From Hyphomicrobiales bacterium (GTDB lineage: Bacteria; Pseudomonadota; Alphaproteobacteria; Rhizobiales; Xanthobacteraceae), in contig JAFKKH010000014.1 of assembly GCA_017305665.1 (NCBI GenBank), positions 124,001 through 188,000 of the forward strand: a stretch of DNA of 64,000 nt, written 5' to 3'. The position numbers and the translations under genes were made by a program. Of the stretch, positions 56,968 through 64,000 are shown piece by piece. Within the stretch, counting starts at the first letter, position 1. Each line of letters begins with the position of its first letter. Below the pieces are notes generated by a model, which did no database searches, had not been told where the DNA came from, and worked only from the letters and a program-made list of their open reading frames with translations.

Positions 56968-58662
56968 ATGACTGGAAACTGGCGCGAGCGTGCGGGCACC
57001 CCCTTCGATTGTCAGAAACTGCCGGCGTCGGGAAGCCGCGGCGTGGTGGTCAGCAACCATCCGCTGGCGTCGTCCGCGGGCGCGGAGATGCTGGCGGCCG
57101 GCGGCAACGCCATCGATGCGGCGATCGCCACGCTGTTCACGCTGACCGTGGTCGAACCGATGATGGTCGGCATCATCGGCGGCGGCATGGCGCATATCCG
57201 TCTCGCCGACGGCAGCCACCGCGTGGTCGACGGCCAGAGCACCGTGCCGCGCAGCGTCAGGCCGGACACCTACACGTCGAAGCCGGGCTCTGCGGCCCAT
57301 GTGTTCGATACGGTCGGCGAGGAGAACCTGATCGGCGCCAAGGCGGTCGCGGTGCCGGGCTCGCTGAAGGCGTGGTGCGAAACCTTGCGCAACTACGGCA
57401 CCATGAGCCTTGCCGATGTGCTGCAGCCCGCCATCAAGCACGCCGCGCGCGGCTATCTCGCCACGCCTTACCTGCACGAATGCATCAGCGATGTCGCGAG
57501 CACGATGTCGCGCGACAAGCCGCTGTCGGCGATCTACCTGCGTGACGGTCAGCCGCTCAAGGCCGGCGATCGGGTGGTACAGGCCGAGTATGCCGAGACG
57601 CTCGAGCTGATCGCGCGTGACGGCGAGGGTGCGCTGTACGGTGGCCCGCTCGGCGACATTCTCGCCGATTACATGAAAGCGCAGGGCGGCTTCATCACGC
57701 GCGAGGATCTGACGTCTTACAGGACCGTCGAACGCGCGCCGATCCGCGCCAGCTATCGCGGCTGGGAGATCGCGGGTCCGCCGCCGCCCGCGGCATCCGG
57801 CGTGCACATCACCGAGATGCTCAACATCCTCGAAGGCTACGACGTCACGGCGATGGGTTTCGGCACGCCGGAGATGATCCATCTGCTCGCGGAAGTGCTG
57901 AAGATCGCGTTCGCGGATCGCGCGGCCGCAAGCGGCGATCCGGATTTCGTCGGCGTGCCGGTGGAGCGGCTGACCTCGAAGGACTATGCGCGCGAACGCC
58001 GCGAGGCGATCGACCCAAGGCGCGCGCAAAGCTGGAGCGCCGGTGTCAAACAACTGGAGAGCGCCCACACCACGCACATGACGGTGGCGGATGCTTTTGG
58101 CAACGTGGTCGCGACCACGCAGACCATCAACGACCTGTTCGGCGCCAAGGTCATGATTCCCGGCCTCGGCGCGATCGGAAACAACTACCTGAACCTGTTC
58201 GATCCGCGTCCGGGCCATGCGCTGTCGCTCGCGCCCGGCAAGCGCGTCACCACGTCGATGTCGCCTGTCATGGCGCTGCGCGGCGGCAAGCTGGTTTATG
58301 CGCTCGGCCTGCCCGGCGGAAAGCGGATCTTTCCGAGCGCGTTTCAGGCGCTGGTCAACCTCATCGATCACGGCATGACCTTGCAAGAGGCGGTCGAAGC
58401 GCCGCGAGTCTGGACCGAGGGCCATGCGCTCGAGGTCGAACTGGCGTTTCCCGACAATGTGCGCGCGGCGCTGACGTCCATGGGGCATGAGGTCGTGCAG
58501 ATGCCGACCGTCGGCGGCGGCATGAACGGCGTTCACGTGCGCGACGACGGCACCGTGTCGGGCTCGGCCTGCTGGCGCGCCGACGGCACGCCGGTCGCGC
58601 TCGCCGGCGGACTGGCCCGCGCCGGCGTCCGGTTCGGGATCGACGGCAAACCGCGGGCTTGA
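56968..58662 (+). CDS. ggt: Gamma-glutamyltransferase family enzyme
   Basis: 564 aa. ATG 56968 has AGGATC upstream. Ntn-hydrolase precursor: NHPLASSAGAEMLAAGGNAI and VVEPMMVGIIGGGMAHIRLA in the large part, and autocatalytic Thr in SAHTTHMTVADAFGNVVATT (about residue 368), where the small subunit begins. No clear signal peptide, so a cytoplasmic or non-classical location is possible. It transfers or hydrolyses gamma-glutamyl groups of glutathione-like substrates. Confidence 0.92.
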   Translation: MTGNWRERAGTPFDCQKLPASGSRGVVVSNHPLASSAGAEMLAAGGNAIDAAIATLFTLTVVEPMMVGIIGGGMAHIRLADGSHRVVDGQSTVPRSVRPDTYTSKPGSAAHVFDTVGEENLIGAKAVAVPGSLKAWCETLRNYGTMSLADVLQPAIKHAARGYLATPYLHECISDVASTMSRDKPLSAIYLRDGQPLKAGDRVVQAEYAETLELIARDGEGALYGGPLGDILADYMKAQGGFITREDLTSYRTVERAPIRASYRGWEIAGPPPPAASGVHITEMLNILEGYDVTAMGFGTPEMIHLLAEVLKIAFADRAAASGDPDFVGVPVERLTSKDYARERREAIDPRRAQSWSAGVKQLESAHTTHMTVADAFGNVVATTQTINDLFGAKVMIPGLGAIGNNYLNLFDPRPGHALSLAPGKRVTTSMSPVMALRGGKLVYALGLPGGKRIFPSAFQALVNLIDHGMTLQEAVEAPRVWTEGHALEVELAFPDNVRAALTSMGHEVVQMPTVGGGMNGVHVRDDGTVSGSACWRADGTPVALAGGLARAGVRFGIDGKPRA

Positions 58663-58713
58663 TCCTCGTCGCGCAAATGCCTCGCGTATCGCGAAGGCAC
58701 GATCTATCAGCGT

Positions 58714-58840
58714 CGTCATTCCGGAAGCCGCGTAGCGGCTGTCCGGAATCCATATCCCCTGTGCTGACGCATCGGACAAAAGCCGTCACGGGGGTTATGG
58801 ATTCCGGGTTCATCGCTGCGCGATGCCCCGGAATGACGGA
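58714..58840. repeat. Two intergenic palindromic repeats, GTCATTCCGG type (copies 3 and 4)
   Basis: Copy 3 (58714-58758) is GTCATTCCGGAAG and GTCCGGAATCCATA around GCGTAGCGGC; copy 4 (58795-58840) is TTATGGATTCCGGG and CCCGGAATGACGG around TCATCGCTGCGCGATG. They lie between convergent ggt and S10 genes. Confidence 0.8.
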
Positions 58841-58853
58841 AGAACTTCAGTCG

Positions 58854-60422
58854 CTACTCCGCCTTCATCATCGCGCGGACCGTGTCGCGCAGCGCCTGCC
58901 GCGACATATCGCGTGAATAGAACATGTGGCCGCCGGGATAGACCGCGAGCTTGACGCGGTCGCGCGAGCCGAAGGTCGGCAATTGATCGAGCCGGATCTG
59001 CGTGCCGAAATACGGCGTCGCCAGATCGAACAGGCCGTGCGCCACCAGTAGCTTCAGTTTCGGGTCGTCGGCGAGAATCTCGCGGATGTCTGTCATCGAT
59101 TGCACGCCGCTGCGGTTCTTGCCGAAATCCCAGGCGCGATTGACCGCGCCGTTGAGCAGTTCGTAGGAGCCTTCGGGCCGCCACTTCAGCTTGTGCGCGT
59201 AAAGCTCGTAGGCCGCCGCCGTCAGCGGCGCGAGCAAAGGCGTCTCGGACGGATCGCCGAAGTCCGCCGAACTTGAATCCGGATAGGGATCGAAGCCGAG
59301 TACGCTTCCATCGTAACGCCCCGTCACCTTGCCGTTGCGGCGATCGAAGGCGCGACGGAATTCGCTGACGTCGAAACGCCCGGCCAGCCTGCGGCTTTCC
59401 TCGCGGTCGATGCCGGTCAGCGCGGCGAAGCGATCGGCGAGGCGCGTGGTCGCCTCCTTGTCCGCCTGACCCTTCATCAGGTCGGTGAGGAAGTCGCCCC
59501 GTGCGTAGGTCTCGACGTCGGCCACGTCGGCCCGCGTCAGCGTTCCGCCTTTCTCCTTTTCGCGCGCCACCGCCGCCATGCTGGGAAGGCTCGCCACGAA
59601 GCGCGTCATGCCGGTGCCGATCACGTCGCCGAAATCCAGCGCCGGTGAAATCAGGACGAGGCCTTTGACGGCGATGCCCTGCCGCGTCTGCAGGTTGTGC
59701 ACGATCTTCGGCCCGCGAATGCCGCCATAGCTTTCGCCTGTGATGAATTTTGGCGATTGCATCCGGTCGGCCTTCTCCAGCCAGCGGCGGATTACCAGCG
59801 CGATGGAGGCGACGTCGCCATCCACGGTGAAGAAATGCTTCTTCGCCTCGTCGCTGCTCGCGACCATGCGGCTGTAGCCGGTGCCGAGCGGATCGATGAA
59901 CACGAGATCGGTGAAGTCGAGCCAGGTCTCCGCATTGGGCTCGAGCGCGGGCGTCGCGGAGAGGCCGTTCGGTCCGGCCTGCATCGCGATCCGCCACGGG
60001 CCGTTGCTGCCGAATTGCAGCCAGGCCGAGGACGCGCCGGGGCCGCCGTTGAACACGAACGTCACCGGACGCGTCGCGGGATCGGCGCCGTCGAGTTGAT
60101 AGGCTGTCGTGACGAGATCGGCCTGCGGCTCGCCCTTGTCGTTGAAGATGCGGATCGCGCCCGCGGTCGCGGTGAAGGCCAGCGAGCGGCCGGGCAGCGC
60201 GAGGGTGTGCTTGGTGACGGACTGCGGCGGCAGGCGGCGATGATCGGCTGCGGCGGTTGCGCCGTGTGCGGATTCGCTGTCGCCTTTCGGGGCCGACGGC
60301 TTCGCGTCGCTGTGATGCGGTGACGTTGTCGGCGGCGCGTCGTCGGCGCGAACCATGGCCGGGAACAGCAGTGCCAGCAGGACCGCCGAGACAAAGGCTT
60401 GGCGGGTCATTGAATTGAACAT
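58854..60422 (-). CDS. Secreted S10-type serine carboxypeptidase-like protein
   Basis: 522 aa. Signal peptide MFNSMTRQAFVSAVLLALLF then PAMVRA. Core shows VTFVFNGGPGASSAWLQFGS (the oxyanion phrase), FITGESYGGIRGPK with catalytic Ser about 231, then HGLFDLATPY (Asp) and VYPGGHMFYSRDMSR (His), all hallmarks of the S10 alpha/beta hydrolase family. It acts in the periplasm or outside on peptides or acyl substrates. ATG 60422 sits in the second copy of a 28-bp duplication. Confidence 0.92.
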   Translation of the reverse strand: MFNSMTRQAFVSAVLLALLFPAMVRADDAPPTTSPHHSDAKPSAPKGDSESAHGATAAADHRRLPPQSVTKHTLALPGRSLAFTATAGAIRIFNDKGEPQADLVTTAYQLDGADPATRPVTFVFNGGPGASSAWLQFGSNGPWRIAMQAGPNGLSATPALEPNAETWLDFTDLVFIDPLGTGYSRMVASSDEAKKHFFTVDGDVASIALVIRRWLEKADRMQSPKFITGESYGGIRGPKIVHNLQTRQGIAVKGLVLISPALDFGDVIGTGMTRFVASLPSMAAVAREKEKGGTLTRADVADVETYARGDFLTDLMKGQADKEATTRLADRFAALTGIDREESRRLAGRFDVSEFRRAFDRRNGKVTGRYDGSVLGFDPYPDSSSADFGDPSETPLLAPLTAAAYELYAHKLKWRPEGSYELLNGAVNRAWDFGKNRSGVQSMTDIREILADDPKLKLLVAHGLFDLATPYFGTQIRLDQLPTFGSRDRVKLAVYPGGHMFYSRDMSRQALRDTVRAMMKAE

Positions 60423-60473
60423 CGTCTGCTCCTGGTCCGTCGCGAAACATCGTCTGCTCCTGGTCCGTCGCGA
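60419..60473. repeat. 28-bp tandem duplication over the S10 start site
   Basis: The minus-strand unit GGACCAGGAGCAGACGATG is repeated with period 28, so ribosome site GGAGCAG and an ATG appear twice. The outer ATG is out of frame with the peptidase because 28 is not a multiple of three. Confidence 0.85.
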
Positions 60474-60862
60474 GAGCGAAAGCTTTGCCGGAAAACTGTG
60501 GCAGGTGAGGGACCTGCCCAGTACCGCCTATCTGGCGCGGTTCGTTCGGACGCGGAGATTCGGATGATGTGGCCGTTCGCGACGCCGCCACACGGCCGCC
60601 CCAAAGCGGACGCGGGTGGCTTGGTCCGAACAGGATTTTTAGGGGAAATCAATGGTTTGGAAGCGGCGTTTGGGTCTTTTGGCGGCCGTTCCGGCTTGCG
60701 TCCCCCGCCTGCATCCTTTATCCGATGGGACGCCTCGCACGCGAGCGGCCCCCGGCCGTAATTTCGGCTGGGCAAGCCACGGCATGATCCCGAAACGACG
60801 GACACCGCTTCGCCGGGATACATCATGCGCTAACACGTCAAGTTGCAGAGGATCCTCTCGAA
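60423..60862. other. 440-base gap between divergent genes
   Basis: It separates the S10 gene from purA. Apart from the 28-bp duplication at its left edge, no convincing ORF, repeat or hairpin was found. It should contain the purA promoter. Confidence 0.5.
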
Positions 60863-62155
60863 ATGACCAACGTTGTCGTCGTCGGTGCCCAGTGGGGTGA
60901 CGAGGGGAAGGGCAAGATCGTCGACTGGCTGTCGGAGCAGGCCGACATCGTCGTCCGCTTCCAGGGCGGCCACAACGCGGGCCATACGCTGGTCATCAAC
61001 GGCAACACCTACAAGCTCGCGCTGCTGCCGTCGGGCGTGGTGCGCTCGTCGAAGCTGTCGATCATCGGCAACGGCGTGGTGTTCGATCCGCAGGCTTTCG
61101 TCGACGAGGTCGAGAAGCTGAAGGGGCAGGGCGTCAAGGTCTCACCGGACAACCTGCGCGTCGCCGAGAACGTCACGCTGATCCTGCCGCTGCATCGCGA
61201 ACTCGACTCCTTGCGTGAGAACGCCAGCGCGGCGACCGCGATCGGCACCACCCAGCGCGGCATCGGCCCCGCCTATGAGGACAAGGTCGGCCGCCGCGCC
61301 ATCCGCCTGATGGACCTCGCCGACCCGCAGACCCTGCCGCACAAGATCGAGCGGCTGCTCGCCCATCACAACGCGCTGCGCCGCGGCCACGGCATCGCCG
61401 AAGTGAATGCCGGTGAGCTTCTGAAGACCCTCGCCGCAATTGCGCCGCGGGTGCTGCCCTATGCTGACAGCGTATGGAATCTGCTCGATCACAAGCGCCG
61501 CGAGGGCAAGCGTATCCTGTTCGAAGGCGCGCAGGGTGCGCTGCTCGACGTCGACCACGGCACCTATCCCTATGTGACCTCATCCAACACGGTGGCGGCG
61601 CAGGCCGCGACCGGGACCGGCATGGGCCCGAGCGCGCTCGGCTATGTGCTCGGCATCTGCAAGGCCTACACCACCCGCGTCGGCCAGGGCCCGTTCCCGA
61701 CCGAGCTGACCAACGAGATCGGCGAGCTGATCGGCCAGCGTGGCCGCGAGTTCGGCGTCAACACCGGGCGCAAGCGGCGCTGCGGCTGGTTCGACGCCAT
61801 GCTGGTGCGGCAGACGGTCCGCACCTGCGGCATCCACGGTCTGGCGCTGACCAAGCTCGACATCCTCGACGGCTTCGACAGCATCGAGGTCTGCACCGGC
61901 TACCGGCTGGACGGCAAGGAGATCGACCATTTGCCCGCGGGCGAGGGCGCCCAGGCCCGGATCGAGCCGGTCTACGAGACCATCGAGGGCTGGAAGGAGC
62001 CGACCGCCAATGCCCGGTCGTGGGCCGACCTGCCGGCCCAGGCCATCAAATATGTCCGCCGGATCGAGGAACTGGTGGGCTGCCCGGTGGCTCTGCTTTC
62101 CACCAGCCCCGAGCGCGAAGATACCATCCTGGTGCAGAATCCGTTCGAGGCTTAA
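60863..62155 (+). CDS. purA: Adenylosuccinate synthetase
   Basis: 430 aa. GDEGKGK loop is in [20 protein letters not shown] (Asp13 and His41 in [14 protein letters not shown]), then [20 protein letters not shown] and [20 protein letters not shown] near the end. It uses GTP to join IMP and aspartate, giving adenylosuccinate, in the cytosol. The ATG has AGAGGATCC upstream. The following gene starts 52 bases later and is probably co-transcribed. Confidence 0.98.
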   Translation: MTNVVVVGAQWGDEGKGKIVDWLSEQADIVVRFQGGHNAGHTLVINGNTYKLALLPSGVVRSSKLSIIGNGVVFDPQAFVDEVEKLKGQGVKVSPDNLRVAENVTLILPLHRELDSLRENASAATAIGTTQRGIGPAYEDKVGRRAIRLMDLADPQTLPHKIERLLAHHNALRRGHGIAEVNAGELLKTLAAIAPRVLPYADSVWNLLDHKRREGKRILFEGAQGALLDVDHGTYPYVTSSNTVAAQAATGTGMGPSALGYVLGICKAYTTRVGQGPFPTELTNEIGELIGQRGREFGVNTGRKRRCGWFDAMLVRQTVRTCGIHGLALTKLDILDGFDSIEVCTGYRLDGKEIDHLPAGEGAQARIEPVYETIEGWKEPTANARSWADLPAQAIKYVRRIEELVGCPVALLSTSPEREDTILVQNPFEA

Positions 62156-62207
62156 CGGGATGTTACCGGAATACGTTCAAGGTTAAGGTTGGTAGCATTG
62201 AAGAGAT

Positions 62208-63722
62208 ATGGCTGATTATTACCCGCTGATCGCGCGTGCCATTTCCGGACTGGACGCCAACGCGCCCGGCGAGCAGCGGCGCGCGCTCTATGAGCGGGCG
62301 CGGACCGCGCTGATCGCGCAGCTCCGCAGCGTCGAGCCGCCTTTGAGCGAATCCGAGATCACCCGCGAGCGGCTGTCGCTGGAAGAGGCCGTGCGCAAGG
62401 TCGAGTCCGAAGCCGCCCAGCGCGCCCGCGAGGCCACGCGCGGCTCCCGCGCCGGCGATGCCTTCCGTGCCTCCACCCGCGCGGCAACGAAGTCGCCGGA
62501 TGGGCCACCGCCCGCCACGCCGGCGATCCGCCCCCGTGCGAACGTCACGCCGCAGCCGCGCAACCTGCGCGCCGATGCGCCGGCCCAGCCGCCGCGTCAC
62601 CCGTCGGCGGACGATCAGCCGCCCACCCGCGAGGGACAGGGCCAGCCGCCGCGCCGCCATCAGGGGCCGGCGCCGACGCCGGGGATGCGCGGCTTCCGCG
62701 ACGTCACCGCCGATGTGGACGATCTCGGCCGCGCCGCCGCGCAGGCCAGCCGCTCGGCCCGCCGCACCTACGCCAACGTGCCGTCGCCGACGCCGGAATT
62801 CGACCGGCTCGAGCCGAGCCTCGAGGACCGCGGCGCGTCCGACGCACCCTATTCGTACGATGAATCGCCCGACGAGGCCGCCCACTACCAGCAACCGCCG
62901 CCCGCGCCGCGTCCGCGGCCGCAGGCCGGTCGCGATCGCGGCAAGCCGCGCCGGGTCGCCGGTGGCGGCTTTCCGTTCAAGAGCGCGATCGCGGTCGGCC
63001 TCGTGCTGATCATCGCGGGCGCCGGCATCGTGTGGGGACCGAAGCTCGTTCCCATGGTGCGCGGCCTGTTCAAGTCGGCGCCGAGCCAGACCGCCGAGAC
63101 GGCGAAGCCGGCAACGCCCGGGCCGAAGCCGAAGATCACCGACCGCGTCGGCCAGCCGTCGTCGTCGGAAACGCTGGCGCCGGTGGCGCAGCGCGTCGTG
63201 CTGTATGACGAGGATCCAAGCGACCCCAAGGGCAAGCAGTATGTCGGCACCGTGGTGTGGCGCACCGAGCAGGTGAAGGGCGCCGCCGGCAAGACGCCTG
63301 AAATCGCCGTGCGCGCCGACATCGAGATTCCCGAACGCAAGTTCAAGATGACGATGTCGTTCCGCCGCAACACCGACACCTCGCTGCCGGCGAGCCACAC
63401 TGCGGAATTGACCTTCGTGCTGCCGCCCGATTTCGACGGCGGCGGTGTCGCCAACGTGCCGGGCATCCTGATGAAGTCCAGCGAGCAGGCCCGCGGCACA
63501 CCGCTGGCCGGACTCGCGGTCAAGGTCACCGACGGCTTTTTCCTGGTCGGCCTGTCGAACGTCGAAGCCGACCGCTCGCGCAATATCCAGCTCCTGAAGG
63601 AGCGGTCCTGGTTCGACGTGCCGATCGTCTACGCCAACCAGCGCCGCGCCATCATCGCGATCGAGAAGGGTGAGCCCGGCGAGCGCGCCTTCAACGAGGC
63701 CTTTACCGCCTGGGGCGAGTAG
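62208..63722 (+). CDS. Pro-rich single-pass membrane protein
   Basis: 504 aa. Residues 1-75 are helical with charged heptads (PLIARAISGLDANAPGEQRR and EEAVRKVESEAAQRAREATR). Residues 90-250 are disordered, rich in Pro, Arg and Ala. One transmembrane helix is near 262-282 (AIAVGLVLIIAGAGIVWGPK). Residues 320-504 form a globular, presumably periplasmic domain with VVWRTEQVKGAAGKTPEIAV and FKMTMSFRRNTDTSLPASHT. It is often located next to purA in Bradyrhizobium relatives; function unknown. Confidence 0.8.
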   Translation: MADYYPLIARAISGLDANAPGEQRRALYERARTALIAQLRSVEPPLSESEITRERLSLEEAVRKVESEAAQRAREATRGSRAGDAFRASTRAATKSPDGPPPATPAIRPRANVTPQPRNLRADAPAQPPRHPSADDQPPTREGQGQPPRRHQGPAPTPGMRGFRDVTADVDDLGRAAAQASRSARRTYANVPSPTPEFDRLEPSLEDRGASDAPYSYDESPDEAAHYQQPPPAPRPRPQAGRDRGKPRRVAGGGFPFKSAIAVGLVLIIAGAGIVWGPKLVPMVRGLFKSAPSQTAETAKPATPGPKPKITDRVGQPSSSETLAPVAQRVVLYDEDPSDPKGKQYVGTVVWRTEQVKGAAGKTPEIAVRADIEIPERKFKMTMSFRRNTDTSLPASHTAELTFVLPPDFDGGGVANVPGILMKSSEQARGTPLAGLAVKVTDGFFLVGLSNVEADRSRNIQLLKERSWFDVPIVYANQRRAIIAIEKGEPGERAFNEAFTAWGE

Positions 63723-63773
63723 GCGCGCGGCGCTCAATATTGAATTGATGTCGTCCTCGCGTGACAAGCGCAC

Positions 63774-63923
63774 TCCCTCGCCCCGCTCTTGCGGGGAGAG
63801 GGTTGGGGTGAGGGGTGTTCGCCCGCCAATGCCGGGTTCGCGATGAATGCAGTGCCTTGCCCCTCACCCGATCGTCTTCGCTGCGCTTCGCCGGTCGACC
63901 TCTCCTCGCAAGCGGGGCGAGGT
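63774..63923. repeat. G/C-rich palindromic repeats, two units
   Basis: Unit one (63774-63827) is a CCCCGCTCTTGCGGGG hairpin running to GGTTGGGGTGAGGGG. Unit two (63857-63923) is CCCCTCACCCGATCG...CTCGCAAGCGGGGCGAGG. They occupy the space between the Pro-rich gene and the next leftward gene; words are shared with 50888-51087 and with uvrB. Confidence 0.7.
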
Positions 63924-63928
63924 TAAGA

Positions 63929-64000
63929 TCACGCCGTCCGTTTGCTGCGCAATGCCAGCGCGACGCCGGTCAGCGTGAGCACGCCGGCCGCGAGTTCGCG
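63929..64000 (-). CDS. C-terminal end of an EamA/DMT-like transporter (partial)
   Basis: From base 64000 leftward, 23 codons and a TGA read RELAAGVLTLTGVALALRSK then RTA. This is the typical end of EamA transporters (a Gly-rich last helix and a short basic tail). The rest of the gene is beyond the window, so the family call rests on 23 residues only. Confidence 0.55.
   Translation of the reverse strand, partial: RELAAGVLTLTGVALALRSKRTA

Noticed and set aside
58810..60591. Long alternative minus-strand frame over the S10 gene
   Set aside because: It starts at the duplicated outer ATG and its sequence is Arg/Pro-rich; the S10 frame carries the catalytic motifs.

Overview
The window is GC-rich alphaproteobacterial chromosome. 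It most resembles the Bradyrhizobium / Rhodopseudomonas / Afipia / Nitrobacter group (Nitrobacteraceae). The basis is protein character, strong G/C preference at third codon positions, many small DUF-type proteins typical of that group, and several families of short palindromic intergenic repeats. This placement is an inference from recognised protein styles; there is no rRNA or tRNA gene in the window to confirm it. No prophage, transposase, integrase, CRISPR array or RNA gene was found. Both ends cut genes: the 3' part of ychF at the left and the last 23 codons of a probable EamA transporter at the right.

Left third (1-17 kb): ychF; a DUF4282 membrane protein; two tandem MaoC-like hydratases; a tiny two-ORF unit (18-aa leader plus 50-aa membrane protein); several small secreted, membrane or SnoaL-like proteins; a luciferase-like monooxygenase; and a uvrB with a long N-terminal extension. 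An orphan lipoprotein follows. Then come two divergent units: a CWC zinc-ribbon protein with a HAD phosphatase, and a DUF1800-DUF1501 pair.

Middle (17-45 kb): general metabolism and transport. It holds an aldo/keto reductase, a GNAT, a second luciferase-like enzyme, a membrane PAS protein, a PQQ-type sugar dehydrogenase, a GST, a GT87-like membrane protein, and aspartate aminotransferase. It continues with two DUF992 secreted proteins, an MFS permease, an EF-G-like GTPase, and an XRE regulator with a SulP transporter behind operator-like palindromes. Last come a DyP peroxidase, aroE, feoAB, a secreted hydrolase, an L-lactate dehydrogenase-type flavoenzyme, two 55-57 aa microprotein paralogues, glmM and fsr.

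Right third (45-64 kb): two outer-membrane beta-barrel proteins, GST, GNAT, the serine pathway genes serC-serA, tandem EamA transporters, DUF5996, YbaK-type deacylase, gamma-glutamyltransferase, a secreted S10-type carboxypeptidase, purA and a Pro-rich single-pass membrane protein. Known links: SerA and SerC make phosphoserine from 3-phosphoglycerate; FeoA/FeoB import Fe(II); GlmM makes GlcN-1-P for cell wall precursors; PurA commits IMP to AMP.

Most notable non-gene structure: (i) palindromic repeats sit almost only between convergent genes, but one lies in frame inside uvrB and one supplies the Shine-Dalgarno of serA; (ii) a perfect 32-bp palindrome follows ychF; (iii) a 28-bp tandem duplication copies the ribosome binding site and start of the S10 peptidase gene; (iv) an 18-aa leader ORF with an internal hairpin is coupled to a 50-aa membrane protein. 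I found no clear complete novel system; the best candidates are the DUF1800-DUF1501 cassette with its divergent CWC-HAD unit, and the paired FPGSD microproteins.
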